DNA of 64,000 bases from positions 1 through 64,000 of the forward strand of contig NZ_NXIF01000005.1 in NCBI RefSeq assembly GCF_002837275.1, written 5' to 3'. A model generated the notes under the pieces. The model was not told the origin of the DNA. It was given only the letters and a program-made list of their open reading frames with translations, and ran no database searches. Source of the DNA: Malaciobacter halophilus. Its GTDB lineage: Bacteria > Campylobacterota > Campylobacteria > Campylobacterales > Arcobacteraceae. Positions 54,453 to 64,000 of this stretch are shown here, piece by piece. Each line of letters begins with the position of its first letter. Within the stretch, counting starts at the first letter, position 1. A program made the translations under genes and the position numbers.

Positions 54453-56018
54453 TTGAAAATCTTTAATTATAGACTAATAATTTTTATATTAAGTATCATA
54501 TTTGGAGTTGTTTTTTCAATGCCTTCATTTATGCAGACAGATACTGGTAAAAAAATTGCACTAGGACTTGATTTACAAGGTGGGTTACATATGCTTTTAG
54601 GAGTTCAGACTGATGAAGCTGTAACTTCAAAAATTAAAAGTATTGCTTCATCAATTAAATATTTTGCTGAAGATGAAGACCTACTAATTGAAGAATTAAG
54701 TATAAATGAAAATAGTGTAAGTTTTACAGTATTAGATGGTGATGAAATTCCAAAAATAGAGAAAATGTTAGAGAAAATCGATGGTTTAAATATTGCTATT
54801 GATGGACTTAATATTGATGTGAGTTTAACTGAAGAAGAAGCAATAAGAACAAAAGATTTATCTGTATCTCAAGCAGTTGAAACTATTAGAAATAGACTTG
54901 ACCAATTTGGTTTAGCTGAACCTACTGTTATTAGACAAGGTGAAACAGATATTGTTGTTCAACTACCAGGGATAAAGTCTCAAGATGAAGAGAAATCTGC
55001 AAGGGAACTTATTTCAAAACCTGCAAATTTAGAGTTAATGGCTGTTGATGAAGAGAGAGCCGACCAAGTATATACAATGAGTGATGCCCAAGCAGCAGAG
55101 TATGGGGATATTATTTTAGAAGATACAAATAATCCAAATATTTTATATCTAGTAAAAGAGATTCCTATTTTAAGTGGAGATCAAGTAATTGATGCAAAAG
55201 TAGCATTTGACCAATCAAATCAACCTATCATTAATTTTACTTTAAACTCAGCTGGTGCAAGAATCTTTGGTGATTTTACTGCAAAAAGTGTAGGAAAAAG
55301 ACTTGCAGTTGTATTAGATGGGAAAGTATATTCAGCTCCTTCAATTAGAGAAAGAATAGGTGGAGGAAGTGGTCAGATTTCTGGTGGATTTACTATTGCT
55401 GAAGCTGGAAATGTTGCTATTGCTTTAAGAAGTGGTGCATTACCTGCTTCTGTAAAACTACTTGAAAAAAGAAGTGTTGGTCCAAGCCTTGGTGCAGACT
55501 CAATTGAAGCTTCAATGATTGCACTTATTTTGGGTTTTGTTTTAGTAGTTGTATTCATGGTAGTTTATTATAGACTTGCAGGAATTGTTGCAAATATTGC
55601 ACTTATTACTAATATTTTTATTATTGTATCTGTTATGGCAATGTTTGGAGCTACTTTAACCTTACCTGGTATGGCAGGTATTGTTTTAACCGTGGGTATG
55701 GCAGTTGATGCCAATGTTATTATTACAGAAAGAATTAGAGAGTTACTTAAAAAAGGTATGTCAATTCCAAAAGCAATTGAAGATGGATATGCAAATGCAA
55801 TGAGAGCAATTCTTGATGCGAATATTACTACTCTTTTAGTTGCAGTAATTTTATATGCATATGGAACAGGTCCTATTAAAGGTTTTGCTGTAACTATTTC
55901 TATTGGTATTTTAGCATCTATGTTAACAGCAATATTAGGAACACATGGTATTTACGAAGCATTATTACCAAAAATCTCAAAAGATAAAAATGCTAAAAAA
56001 TGGTTTGGAGTTAGTTAA
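54453..56018 (+). CDS. secD: Protein translocase subunit SecD
   Basis: The 521-residue protein has an N-terminal helix, the LGLDLQGGLHMLLGVQ motif, a periplasmic P1 domain and five C-terminal helices with the conserved GMAVDANVII segment. SecDF uses the proton gradient to complete protein export. The start is TTG behind AAGGAAAA. The stop codon overlaps the secF start by one base. Confidence 0.96.
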   Translation: MKIFNYRLIIFILSIIFGVVFSMPSFMQTDTGKKIALGLDLQGGLHMLLGVQTDEAVTSKIKSIASSIKYFAEDEDLLIEELSINENSVSFTVLDGDEIPKIEKMLEKIDGLNIAIDGLNIDVSLTEEEAIRTKDLSVSQAVETIRNRLDQFGLAEPTVIRQGETDIVVQLPGIKSQDEEKSARELISKPANLELMAVDEERADQVYTMSDAQAAEYGDIILEDTNNPNILYLVKEIPILSGDQVIDAKVAFDQSNQPIINFTLNSAGARIFGDFTAKSVGKRLAVVLDGKVYSAPSIRERIGGGSGQISGGFTIAEAGNVAIALRSGALPASVKLLEKRSVGPSLGADSIEASMIALILGFVLVVVFMVVYYRLAGIVANIALITNIFIIVSVMAMFGATLTLPGMAGIVLTVGMAVDANVIITERIRELLKKGMSIPKAIEDGYANAMRAILDANITTLLVAVILYAYGTGPIKGFAVTISIGILASMLTAILGTHGIYEALLPKISKDKNAKKWFGVS

Positions 56019-56989
56019 TGGAAATTTTTAAATCAAATAAAGTATATAACTTCATGGGAAGAAGAATCCCTTTTTTAGGATTATCTTCTATTTTATTTAT
56101 TGCTTCAATAGTTTTACTTTTAGTTAAAGGATTAAACTTTGGTATTGATTTTGCTGGAGGAACTATTGTTCAAGTTAAGTATGAAAAAGCTGCTCCAATA
56201 CCTGATATTAGAGATGTTTTAAAAACAAAACCAGAGTATGCTAATGCTATAATTTCTAAATTTGGTAGTGACAAAGAAGTTGTTATTAGACTTTCTGGTT
56301 CTTCTTCTGATTTATCAACTGATATTAGTGATAGAATTCATAAAGTATTAGACCCAACAGGAAACTTTGAGATTAGAAGGGTTGATATTGTTGGACCTAA
56401 AGTTGGTGGAGAGTTAAGAGAGAAAGGTTTGATGGCATTAAGCTTATCAATTTTTATTATTTTAATTTATGTATCATATAGATTTGAATGGAGATTTGCC
56501 GTTGCTTCTATTTTAGCACTTATTCATGATATTACTATTGCTTTAGGAGCTATTTCACTATTTTCTGTTGAAGTAAATCTTGATATCCTTGCAGCAATTT
56601 TGACTATTCTTGGATATTCATTAAATGATACAATTATTGTTTTTGATAGAATTAGAGAGGGTGTGCAAACTTCTAAAGAGACAGCTTTAAAACTAATTGT
56701 AAATGAGTCAGTAAGTAGAACATTATCAAGAACTACACTTACTTCATTAACAACATTCTTTGTTGTTGCTACACTATTTGCATTTGGTGGAGAGATTATT
56801 CATGGATTTGCATTTACTCTACTTGTGGGTATTATTGTAGGTACTTACTCTTCTATTTTTATTGCTGCATCATTTTTAGTTCAATTAAAGTTCTCTATTG
56901 CAGACTTTAGAGCTAAAGAGGCTGACAAATTAAAAAGACAAAAAGAGAAAGAGAAGTTAAGAGCTATGTATGAGAAAGGAACAGTCTAA
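56018..56989 (+). CDS. secF: Protein translocase subunit SecF
   Basis: The 323-residue protein has six membrane helices, the [16 protein letters not shown] motif and the [16 protein letters not shown] segment that pairs with SecD. It is translationally coupled to secD (TTAATGG). It is convergent with the acetyltransferase gene, overlapping it by four bases. Confidence 0.96.
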   Translation: MEIFKSNKVYNFMGRRIPFLGLSSILFIASIVLLLVKGLNFGIDFAGGTIVQVKYEKAAPIPDIRDVLKTKPEYANAIISKFGSDKEVVIRLSGSSSDLSTDISDRIHKVLDPTGNFEIRRVDIVGPKVGGELREKGLMALSLSIFIILIYVSYRFEWRFAVASILALIHDITIALGAISLFSVEVNLDILAAILTILGYSLNDTIIVFDRIREGVQTSKETALKLIVNESVSRTLSRTTLTSLTTFFVVATLFAFGGEIIHGFAFTLLVGIIVGTYSSIFIAASFLVQLKFSIADFRAKEADKLKRQKEKEKLRAMYEKGTV

Positions 56990-57630
56990 TTAGACTGTTC
57001 CTTTTTTACTTTTTTTAAATAATAGTTATGAAGTTTTGAAATATCTTCACTACATAAAATTTCAATAGCATTTTTAAGATATTTTTTATCCCAATCCCAC
57101 CATTTTATCTCTAAAAGTATATTTATATCTTCTTTACTAAATCTTTTTTTTATCTCTTTTGCAGGATTTCCTCCTACAACACTATATGGTTCTACATCTT
57201 TTGTAACTAAAGCTTTACTTCCTACAATTGCCCCATGACCTATATTAACTCCTGGCATAATCATAGCTTCACTTCCTATCCATACATCATTGCCTATTAC
57301 TGTATCTCCAGCTTTAGTAAAAGCATCTTTTGCTTTTAAAAATAGCTCATTATCTTGATAAAAGAAAGGAAATGTACTTATCCATTTTGCGTTGTGACCT
57401 TGATTTCCAGCCATAATAAAGCTTGCACCACTTCCAATAGAACAAAATTTACCAATTCTTAGTTTATCAACATCATCTCTATTTGGCATTAGATATCTTG
57501 CACACTCATCAAAACTATGACCATGATAGTATCCAGAATAGTAACTATAATCTTCACAAATAATATTTGGATTGCTAATTTGCTCTTTAATTGGCTTACC
57601 TATAAAAGGTGATTCAAAAAAATTATCCAT
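56986..57630 (-). CDS. CatB-like xenobiotic O-acetyltransferase (left-handed beta helix)
   Basis: The 214-residue protein has hexapeptide repeats (about residues 78-165) and the signatures [40 protein letters not shown] (with the expected catalytic histidine) and [14 protein letters not shown]. From memory these are strikingly close to type B chloramphenicol acetyltransferases, which O-acetylate chloramphenicol using acetyl-CoA. The chromosomal setting without mobile genes suggests an intrinsic family member; its true substrate may differ. It is convergent with secF. Confidence 0.9.
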   Translation of the reverse strand: MDNFFESPFIGKPIKEQISNPNIICEDYSYYSGYYHGHSFDECARYLMPNRDDVDKLRIGKFCSIGSGASFIMAGNQGHNAKWISTFPFFYQDNELFLKAKDAFTKAGDTVIGNDVWIGSEAMIMPGVNIGHGAIVGSKALVTKDVEPYSVVGGNPAKEIKKRFSKEDINILLEIKWWDWDKKYLKNAIEILCSEDISKLHNYYLKKVKKEQSN

Positions 57631-57726
57631 ATTTAAGCCTTTTTGATTTACTTTATCATATAAAACAATTATTTTACTTTAATAATATTTTAAATAAAAT
57701 AGATAAACATAAATTTGGAGAAAAAA

Positions 57727-58218
57727 ATGGAACAAACAATAAGTGAAAGAAAGGGGTTTTTGCATAGCTTCGATAAATACACTTCAAAAAATGGAACAGA
57801 TTGGTATTTAGCTTTAACTTGGATATTTATTTTAGAGTTAATATCTTCAATAATTGAATTTTATTACTTAGACGTGGCAAGAGACTATGTGATTCACATA
57901 GAAAAAGGGATGTTTAGAGAGTTGTTAATTGCAGGTTTTATAAGTTTTTTTGTTTGGCACTTTGTTTATAGTGTTGTTCAAATGAGAAGACAGCAGTTTT
58001 TATTTTTATTAATGTATTTATTATTGGGATTATATTTTTATATAACAGATGATGTAACATTTAATTTACTATTTCACAATATTATAAATCCATTTGAATT
58101 TGAATTTAACGGATTTAATTTATATACAATTGTACAAGTATTTATTAAACTTGTAATGCTTTATTTAATCATTAAATTTTTCCAATCATTAAAAAATAGA
58201 GATAAGCTCAAACAGTAG
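57727..58218 (+). CDS. Four-helix membrane protein of unknown function
   Basis: I do not recognise it. The 163-residue protein has a short polar N terminus (MEQTISERKGFLHSFDKYTS) and four membrane helices (about 26-46, 67-87, 93-115 and 133-152). The ATG at 57727 is preferred because GGAG lies seven bases before it; the TTG at 57715 would include that ribosome site. It is divergent from the CatB-like gene. A weak hairpin without U-tract follows (58224-58245). Confidence 0.7.
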   Translation: MEQTISERKGFLHSFDKYTSKNGTDWYLALTWIFILELISSIIEFYYLDVARDYVIHIEKGMFRELLIAGFISFFVWHFVYSVVQMRRQQFLFLLMYLLLGLYFYITDDVTFNLLFHNIINPFEFEFNGFNLYTIVQVFIKLVMLYLIIKFFQSLKNRDKLKQ

Positions 58219-58318
58219 CTTTTCTCTAAAGCCTTTAGTTTAGAGTATCAAAGCCTTATTTTATCCTTTTTTAGATATTATAATTGCTTCAATTAAAATG
58301 GAAAACTAAAGGATTAAT

Positions 58319-58663
58319 ATGGATTGGGGTAAGGTTACTTATATATTTTTCTCACTCATGTCACTCACAACGACAGCAGGTTTTATCTATGAACCAAATG
58401 CAGTAGCACTATTTTTAGCTGCAGGTGTAAATGTAATATCAACTATTTTAAAAATTGGTGTAAAAAATCTTCTAGCAGCAGAACTCTTAGCAAGTTCATT
58501 AGTTGCAGATTTACACTTAATTCCTGCGTTTATGGTACTAACATTTATGGGTGATGAAAGACTAGCAATTGCATTAGCAATTGGTGCAATTGTAGCAAAT
58601 CTTTTCTCAATAGCATTAGCACTAATAGAGAGTGCAAAAAGTCAAGATAAGGATGTTTATTAA
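58319..58663 (+). CDS. Small membrane protein, DUF6394-like (HP1548-like position)
   Basis: The 114-residue protein has three to four hydrophobic segments rich in alanine and leucine (about 5-22, 28-47, 62-78 and 82-104). It corresponds in size and position to a conserved Campylobacterota membrane protein placed before leuS. The function is unknown. Its stop codon overlaps the leuS start by one base, so the two are coupled. Confidence 0.75.
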   Translation: MDWGKVTYIFFSLMSLTTTAGFIYEPNAVALFLAAGVNVISTILKIGVKNLLAAELLASSLVADLHLIPAFMVLTFMGDERLAIALAIGAIVANLFSIALALIESAKSQDKDVY

Positions 58664-61128
58664 TGGAATATAATCCACAAGAAATAGAGAAAAAATGGCA
58701 AAACTATTGGAGTGAAAATAGTAGTTTTGAACCAAGTGAAGATACAAAAAAAGATAAAAAATATATTTTAAGTATGTTTCCATATCCAAGTGGAAGAATT
58801 CATATGGGACATGTTAGAAACTACTGTTTAGGAGATGCTTTTGCTAGATATTTTAGAAAAGCAAACTATAATGTACTTCACCCAATTGGATGGGATAGTT
58901 TTGGTATGCCAGCAGAAAATGCAGCAATTAAGCACAAACTTCATCCTAAAAAATGGACTTATGAAAATATTGATTATATGAGAGATGAATTAAAAGCTTT
59001 AGGATTATCTTTTTCTGAAAATCAAGAGTTTGCAACATCAGATGAACTTTATACAAAATGGGAACAAGAGTTTATCATCAAAATGTATGAAGAGGGACTT
59101 TTATATAGAAAATCAACAACTGTAAATTGGTGTGAACCTTGTCATACTGTACTTGCTAATGAACAAGTAGAAGAGGGATGTTGTTGGAGATGTGATACTC
59201 CTGTTGAACAAAAAGAGATGCCAGGATATTATGTTGCTATTACAAAATATGCTCAAGAGTTGCTTGATGATTTAAAAACTTTAGAAGGTTCTTGGCCAAG
59301 TCAAGTTCTTACTATGCAAGAAAATTGGATAGGAAGAAGTGAAGGTTTAGAGTTTAATTTAGAGCTTTGTAAAGATTCAAGATTTAAACTTGATAAACAG
59401 TTTAGCTCATTTGAAGTTTTTACTACAAGACCTGATACTATTTATGGAGTTTCTTATTCAGCATTAGCTCCAGAACATCCTATTGTTAAATATATAGTAG
59501 AAAATAAACTACTTCCTGATAATAAAATCAAAGCTATAAAAGCTATGCAAAAAGTAAGTGAAAGAGATAGAGCTACTCAAGATAAGCAAGGTGTATCTTT
59601 AGAAATTGATGTAATTCATCCATTAACAGGTGAGCTAATACCTGTTTGGGTTGCAAATTTTGTACTTGCTTCTTATGGTGGTGGTGCTGTAATGGCAGTT
59701 CCTGCCCATGACCAAAGAGATTTTGAGTTTGCAAAACAGTATGATTTACCAATTAAACAAGTAATAGTAGGCCCTGATGGTATTATTGAAAACCCAAAAG
59801 AAGCTTATACTTTAGAAGGTGAGTTAATAAACTCTGAAAGCTTTAGTGGACTTAAAAATAATAAAGCTAAAAAAGCAATAATCTATCATTTTGAACAAAA
59901 TTCAATTGGTAAAAAGCAAATAAACTATAAATTAAGAGATTGGGGAGTATCAAGACAAAGATATTGGGGAGCTCCAATCCCTTTTGTTCATTGTGATGAT
60001 TGTGGATTAGTACCTGAAAAAGTAGAAAATTTACCAATTTCTTTACCTGAAGATGTAGAGATTACAGGAAAGGGAAATCCTTTAGATACTCATGAATCTT
60101 GGAAAAAATGTAGTTGTCCTAAATGTGGTAAAGAAGCAACAAGAGAGACAGATACACTAGATACTTTTGTTCAATCTTCTTGGTATTTTTTAAGATATGC
60201 AACAAACCATAAAAAATGGCAAAAAGAGGGTATTTCTAAAAAAGATAGTGATTATTGGATGGATGTTGACCAGTATATTGGTGGAATTGAACATGCAATT
60301 TTACACTTACTTTATGCAAGATTTTTTACAAAAGTGCTAAATGATTTGGGTTATACAAATTCAAGAGAACCATTTAAACAGTTACTTACACAAGGTATGG
60401 TTCTTAAAGATGGTGCAAAAATGTCTAAATCAAAAGGAAATGTAGTTGACCCAGATTCAATTGTAGAACAGTATGGTGCTGATACTGCAAGACTATTTAT
60501 CCTTTTTGCTGCACCTCCAACAAAAGAGTTAGAGTGGAATGATAGTGCAGTTGATGGAGCATTTAAATTTATTAAAAAATTTGTTCAAAGAAGTTCTCAT
60601 GTTACAAAACAAGCAGCTGAAAACTTTTCAAGTATTGAACATAGCTCTTTAAACAAAGTAGAAAAAGAAGCTAGAAGAAAAGTTTATGAAGCTTTAAAAA
60701 GAGCAAATGATGTATTTACTAAAACATATACTTTTAATACTTTAATTGCAGGTGCAATGGAAGCTTTAAATGCACTTCAATCACAAGAAAATGAACTTAT
60801 TTGGGCAGAAGGTTATTATATTTTAACTAATATTTTAGAACCAATTATTCCTCATACTTGTTGGGAATTATCAGATAAACTATTTGATAAAAAGAATTTT
60901 AATAATAAAATTGAAGTAAAAGAGGAAGTTTTTGCACTAGACTCAGTTGTTCTAGCAGTTACAATTAATGGTAAAAAAAGATGTGAAATTGAAATCTCAC
61001 CTGATGCACAAAAGGATGAAATTTTACTTGAAGCTAAAAAAATAGCTCAAAAGTGGATTGAAAATAAAGAGATAATCAAAGAGATTGTAGTACCAAATAA
61101 GTTAGTGAATTTAGTAGTTAAAGGTTAG
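58663..61128 (+). CDS. leuS: Leucyl-tRNA synthetase
   Basis: The 821-residue class I synthetase has the HIGH-type motif [13 protein letters not shown], the inserted CP1 editing domain (about 225-410), zinc-type cysteine pairs ([12 protein letters not shown] and CCWRCD) and the KMSKS motif ([14 protein letters not shown]). It ends with the C-terminal domain ending KLVNLVVKG. The length is normal. It is in an operon with the DUF6394-like gene and lptE. Confidence 0.97.
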   Translation: MEYNPQEIEKKWQNYWSENSSFEPSEDTKKDKKYILSMFPYPSGRIHMGHVRNYCLGDAFARYFRKANYNVLHPIGWDSFGMPAENAAIKHKLHPKKWTYENIDYMRDELKALGLSFSENQEFATSDELYTKWEQEFIIKMYEEGLLYRKSTTVNWCEPCHTVLANEQVEEGCCWRCDTPVEQKEMPGYYVAITKYAQELLDDLKTLEGSWPSQVLTMQENWIGRSEGLEFNLELCKDSRFKLDKQFSSFEVFTTRPDTIYGVSYSALAPEHPIVKYIVENKLLPDNKIKAIKAMQKVSERDRATQDKQGVSLEIDVIHPLTGELIPVWVANFVLASYGGGAVMAVPAHDQRDFEFAKQYDLPIKQVIVGPDGIIENPKEAYTLEGELINSESFSGLKNNKAKKAIIYHFEQNSIGKKQINYKLRDWGVSRQRYWGAPIPFVHCDDCGLVPEKVENLPISLPEDVEITGKGNPLDTHESWKKCSCPKCGKEATRETDTLDTFVQSSWYFLRYATNHKKWQKEGISKKDSDYWMDVDQYIGGIEHAILHLLYARFFTKVLNDLGYTNSREPFKQLLTQGMVLKDGAKMSKSKGNVVDPDSIVEQYGADTARLFILFAAPPTKELEWNDSAVDGAFKFIKKFVQRSSHVTKQAAENFSSIEHSSLNKVEKEARRKVYEALKRANDVFTKTYTFNTLIAGAMEALNALQSQENELIWAEGYYILTNILEPIIPHTCWELSDKLFDKKNFNNKIEVKEEVFALDSVVLAVTINGKKRCEIEISPDAQKDEILLEAKKIAQKWIENKEIIKEIVVPNKLVNLVVKG

Positions 61129-61130
61129 TA

Positions 61131-61643
61131 ATGAAAAAAAGTCTATTAGTACTAGTTACATTTCTTGCAATATTTATTTTAGCAGGGTGTGGATATAAAC
61201 CTTCAAGCTATTATGCAAAAAAACAAATACAAGGAAATGTGTTTGTTGATCTTTTTGTAAATATTAAAGATCCAAAAAACTCAGTTTTAATCAAAGATGC
61301 AATGAATGAAATTTTAGTGCATAGACTAGATGCAAAGCTAGTTACAAATAGAAATGAAGCTGATACTATTGTTTATGTAAGTTTAGGAAATGTATCAATG
61401 ACTGAACTTGATTATGATGAACAAGGATACACAAAACTTTACAGAGCAGTTGTAAGTGTAAATGTAAGATATGAAAATAGTGAGTATAAAAACTCATTTA
61501 GTGTAACTGGAAGACATGAGTTTGCTCTTGATGGGGGTTCAACTATAACAGATACAAAAAGATTTGAAGCTATTAAAAGCGCGGCTTCAAAAGCCTTAGA
61601 AGAGGTTATCTCAAAAATTGCAGTTTACTCTTTTAAAAAGTAG
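61131..61643 (+). CDS. lptE: LptE-like outer-membrane lipoprotein (LPS assembly)
   Basis: The 170-residue protein has a lipoprotein signal (FILAGCGYKPS, lipidated Cys at about 20) and the GYKP start typical of LptE mature proteins, followed by an alternating beta-helix pattern. LptE plugs the LptD barrel during LPS insertion. It is two bases after leuS, the position known from H. pylori. The assignment rests on N-terminal signature, size and order, as LptE is poorly conserved. Confidence 0.82.
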   Translation: MKKSLLVLVTFLAIFILAGCGYKPSSYYAKKQIQGNVFVDLFVNIKDPKNSVLIKDAMNEILVHRLDAKLVTNRNEADTIVYVSLGNVSMTELDYDEQGYTKLYRAVVSVNVRYENSEYKNSFSVTGRHEFALDGGSTITDTKRFEAIKSAASKALEEVISKIAVYSFKK

Positions 61644-61651
61644 TTAAAATA

Positions 61652-62821
61652 ATGCAAAAGAGTTTAAAAGAAATAGATTTAAAAGGTTTTTTAGAGTTTA
61701 AGACTCTTTACTATGACAAAATAGACTTCTCAACAGTTGAAAACTCTTGGGAATGTCTAAAAAGTCATATAAAATTACCATATGTTATTCATATAGTAGG
61801 AACAAATGGTAAGGGAAGTACAGGAAGATGTCTAGCTCACTATTTATATAAAAAAGATTTTAAAGTAGTTCATTATAGTTCTCCTCATATTAAAAAATTT
61901 AATGAAAGAGTTTGGTTAAACGGAGATAATGTAAGTGATGAACTACTTGAAAATACCCACAAAAAAATACAAAAAATACTTAATATACAATTATTAGAAA
62001 AGCTTACTTATTTTGAATATACAACTTTGCTTGCACTATATATTAGTTCAGAATGTGATTATATTATTTTAGAAGCAGGACTTGGAGGTGAATTTGATGC
62101 TACAAATGTAGTAGAAAATAGTCTTAGTTTAATTACAACAATTGATTTTGACCATCAATCTTTTTTAGGTAATAGCATAGAAGAGATTGCACAAACAAAA
62201 ATGCGTGCATGTGATAAACAGATGATAGTTGGCTATCAAATACATGAAAATGTAAAAAAGACTGCTTTTAAAGTTCAAGAACAGCTTAATAAAGAGTTTA
62301 ATAAACAAATAAAAGTTGATTTTGTTGAAGAGTTTAATAAATATAGTTTTAATGTGGATTTTCCTAGATATTTAATAAAAAATTTACATTTAGTAGTTTC
62401 ATGCTTGAAGTTTTTAAATATTGATATTGATTTAAAATTATTTGATGATGTACAACTAAAAGGAAGATGTGAAAAAATTGCTTCAAATATTACTATTGAT
62501 GTGGGACACAATCCTTTAGCTGCAAGAGCTTTAAAAGAGCATTTTAAAAATAAGAAAATTACACTAATTTACAACTCTTATAAAGATAAAGATTATAAAG
62601 AGGTTTTAAAAATATTAAAGCCAATTATAAATGAAATAATTATAATTGAACTTGATGATAAAAGGATTGTAGATAAAAACAATTTATTAGAAATTTGTAA
62701 AGATTACAATATAATGACAAGTTTTAATCTTGAACTAAAAAAAAGCAAAGAGTATTTAGTTTTTGGCTCTTTTTTAGTTGTTGAAAAATTTTTAGATTTT
62801 ATAGGTATTGATGAAAAATAG
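61652..62821 (+). CDS. folC: Folylpolyglutamate synthase / dihydrofolate synthase
   Basis: The 389-residue Mur-ligase-like enzyme has the P-loop IVGTNGKGSTGRCLA, the LEAGLGGEFDATNVV segment and the DVGHNPLAARAL motif. It adds glutamate to dihydropteroate and folates. It is slightly shorter than E. coli FolC (422). It is eight bases after lptE and overlaps the next gene by eleven bases. Confidence 0.93.
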   Translation: MQKSLKEIDLKGFLEFKTLYYDKIDFSTVENSWECLKSHIKLPYVIHIVGTNGKGSTGRCLAHYLYKKDFKVVHYSSPHIKKFNERVWLNGDNVSDELLENTHKKIQKILNIQLLEKLTYFEYTTLLALYISSECDYIILEAGLGGEFDATNVVENSLSLITTIDFDHQSFLGNSIEEIAQTKMRACDKQMIVGYQIHENVKKTAFKVQEQLNKEFNKQIKVDFVEEFNKYSFNVDFPRYLIKNLHLVVSCLKFLNIDIDLKLFDDVQLKGRCEKIASNITIDVGHNPLAARALKEHFKNKKITLIYNSYKDKDYKEVLKILKPIINEIIIIELDDKRIVDKNNLLEICKDYNIMTSFNLELKKSKEYLVFGSFLVVEKFLDFIGIDEK

Positions 62822-63716
62822 ATTAATAATAACAGTATCAGATGTAAATGGAACAAAATCATATAATATACACCAGCTAGTAAGAAAATTTTTTGTAATA
62901 TTTTTAGTTGTTGCACTACTAGTTTTAGGAATGAGTTTTTGGTTGATTTCATATTTAAATGAAGAGATTACTGAAGTAAAACAGACAAAAGAGCAACAAA
63001 TAGCCACATTAGAACAAAAAGAGAAAGAGCTTTTAGCACAAAATAGTTTTTACTCTAAGCAGATAAAAGGTAAAGTTGATGATATAGAAGAGTTAAGCTC
63101 AAAACTTGACCATCTTGAAGAGATAATAGGAATAAAAAAAGATGATGATACAGGTTTAATTAAAAGAGCAACTTTGGCTACTATGACAACTGTAAAAAAA
63201 GTTTTTATGTTAAAAACTATTCCAAATGGTAGCCCTTTAAAAGAGACTACAATTACATCAAGTTATGGATATAGAGTTCATCCTATTACAAAAAAAAGAA
63301 AATTTCACAGAGGAATTGACTTTAGAGCAAGAATGAGAACTAAAGTTTATGCCACTGCTGATGGAATTGTAAGCTATGTTCAATCAAGAGATAGAGGAGG
63401 CTTTGGCCGTGTTGTTAAGATTATGCATGGATATGGATTTCAAACAGTTTATGCACACTTAAATAAAACAGAAGTTAAACTTGGTCAAGTAGTTAGAAAA
63501 GGTGACTTATTAGGGCTTAGTGGAAATAGTGGTAGAAGCTCAGGGCCTCATTTGCATTATGAAATTAGATATGGAGTTAAGATAATAAACCCTTACTATT
63601 TCGTAAAATGGAATATGAAAAACTATGAGATGATTTTTAAAAAACAAAGGAGAATTCCGTGGGAATCTTTGGTAAAACTAATAAACGAACACAACAAAAT
63701 AGTGGAGCAACAGTAA
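62811..63716 (+). CDS. M23 (LytM) family peptidoglycan endopeptidase, Csd1/Csd2-like
   Basis: The 301-residue protein has an N-terminal membrane helix (about 28-48), a coiled coil (50-110) and a LytM domain (about 145-270) with the zinc ligands in HRGIDFRA and HLHYEIR, so it should be catalytically active. In H. pylori two such proteins, Csd2 and Csd1, lie between folC and the bactofilin gene ccmA and trim crosslinks to give helical shape. Here one gene fills that place. ATG 62811 is preferred over TTG 62808. Confidence 0.9.
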   Translation: MKNRLIITVSDVNGTKSYNIHQLVRKFFVIFLVVALLVLGMSFWLISYLNEEITEVKQTKEQQIATLEQKEKELLAQNSFYSKQIKGKVDDIEELSSKLDHLEEIIGIKKDDDTGLIKRATLATMTTVKKVFMLKTIPNGSPLKETTITSSYGYRVHPITKKRKFHRGIDFRARMRTKVYATADGIVSYVQSRDRGGFGRVVKIMHGYGFQTVYAHLNKTEVKLGQVVRKGDLLGLSGNSGRSSGPHLHYEIRYGVKIINPYYFVKWNMKNYEMIFKKQRRIPWESLVKLINEHNKIVEQQ

Positions 63717-64000
63717 TTGCTGCTGGTACTTGTATCATTGGAGGTATAAGTACTGAAGGAACTGTTCATATTGATGGAAAATTTGAAGGTGTTATTTTAG
63801 AAGCAGATGTAATTACTATTGGACAAACAGGAGAAGTAATTGGAGATATAAAAGCTAATAATTTAATTGTAAGTGGATTGTTTGATGGTAAGATTGATTG
63901 CAATGAAGTTCATGTATTATCTTCAGGAAAAGTTATAGGTGAAATAAAATATAACGAATTAGTAATTGAAGAAGATGGAAAGTTTGAGGGGCAAGGTATT
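63659..64000 (+). CDS. ccmA: Bactofilin, CcmA-like (3' end missing)
   Basis: A GTG start at 63659 behind AAAGGAG opens a frame that continues to the window end (114 codons). The translation starts MGIFGKTNKR and continues with the bactofilin repeat pattern (TVIAAGTCIIGGISTEGTVH, then VITIGQTGEVIGDIKANNLI). Bactofilins polymerise without nucleotide into scaffolds that localise wall enzymes. It overlaps the M23 gene by 58 bases in another frame, so the two are tightly coupled, as csd1-ccmA in H. pylori. Confidence 0.9.
   Translation, partial: MGIFGKTNKRTQQNSGATVIAAGTCIIGGISTEGTVHIDGKFEGVILEADVITIGQTGEVIGDIKANNLIVSGLFDGKIDCNEVHVLSSGKVIGEIKYNELVIEEDGKFEGQGI

Noticed and set aside
54428-54466. 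Twelve-codon frame overlapping the secD start, as a possible leader peptide
   Set aside because: It has no ribosome site of its own, no arrest-like sequence and overlaps the secD start only by chance of frame.
1-64000. tRNA, rRNA, CRISPR arrays, insertion sequences, prophage or attachment sites
   Set aside because: I looked for cloverleaf ends, repeated spacers, transposase motifs and long terminal repeats and found none convincing by eye. A tRNA scan would be needed to exclude one formally.

Overview
The window is an AT-rich (roughly 28% GC by eye), gene-dense piece of a Campylobacterota chromosome. It looks most like the Arcobacter group (Arcobacteraceae). The reasons are the napAGHBFLD gene order, a CcsBA-type cytochrome c synthase, DUF2018 and DUF6394-type proteins, several histidine kinases with the HQWRQPL H-box, and the blocks hisD-DUF2018-ispB-hemA-proS and yajC-secDF-leuS-lptE-folC-csd-ccmA, whose order I recall from Helicobacter pylori. 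I see no rRNA, tRNA, CRISPR array, insertion sequence or prophage. TTG and GTG starts are common.

Layout. 1-9.6 kb: the end of a sensor kinase, then iron uptake. This holds a TonB-dependent receptor with an STN domain, a FecI/FecR sigma/anti-sigma pair, a YitT membrane protein, an AraC-type regulator, and an operon of a DUF3649-like protein, a PepSY protein and a small exported protein. Fur-like boxes lie upstream of both uptake units. 9.7-31 kb: serS, then a nitrate/nitrite ammonification island. It holds nrfHA with an NrfI-like ccsBA, the napAGHBFLD operon with a PAS protein and a small exported protein at its end, a precorrin-2 dehydrogenase, a NarX-like PilJ sensor without output domain, two Crp/Fnr regulators around a TrpD2-like gene, and moaA. 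31-42 kb: housekeeping genes (rpsO, an Rrf2 regulator, a DHH phosphoesterase, peb4-fba, exbBD) mixed with signalling genes. 42-64 kb: a 970-residue sensor kinase, then biosynthesis, translation and secretion genes (aroK, hisD, ispB, hemA, proS, mscS, cca, lnt, yajC, secDF, leuS, lptE, folC), ending in a cell-shape pair: an M23 endopeptidase and a bactofilin cut by the window edge.

How it works together. NapA (made with MoaA-dependent molybdenum cofactor) and NrfA (five haems attached by CcsBA) would reduce nitrate via nitrite to ammonium. The promoters of napA and nrfH share one architecture: a TTGA-N6-TCAA Crp/Fnr box centred exactly 41.5 bases upstream of the start predicted from a TATAAT-like -10 box.

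The most unusual signal is a third promoter of exactly this design in the gap between serS and ccsBA. It drives no protein. It would produce a minus-strand RNA of about 74 bases that is a single hairpin with a U-tract terminator and a ten-base all-pyrimidine loop complementary to Shine-Dalgarno sequences. I read it as an undescribed Crp/Fnr-activated small RNA of the nitrate-respiration regulon. Other points of interest are competing hairpins between napA and napG, the output-less nitrate-sensor/regulator pair, and a CatB-like acetyltransferase lying inside an otherwise conserved sec-leu block.
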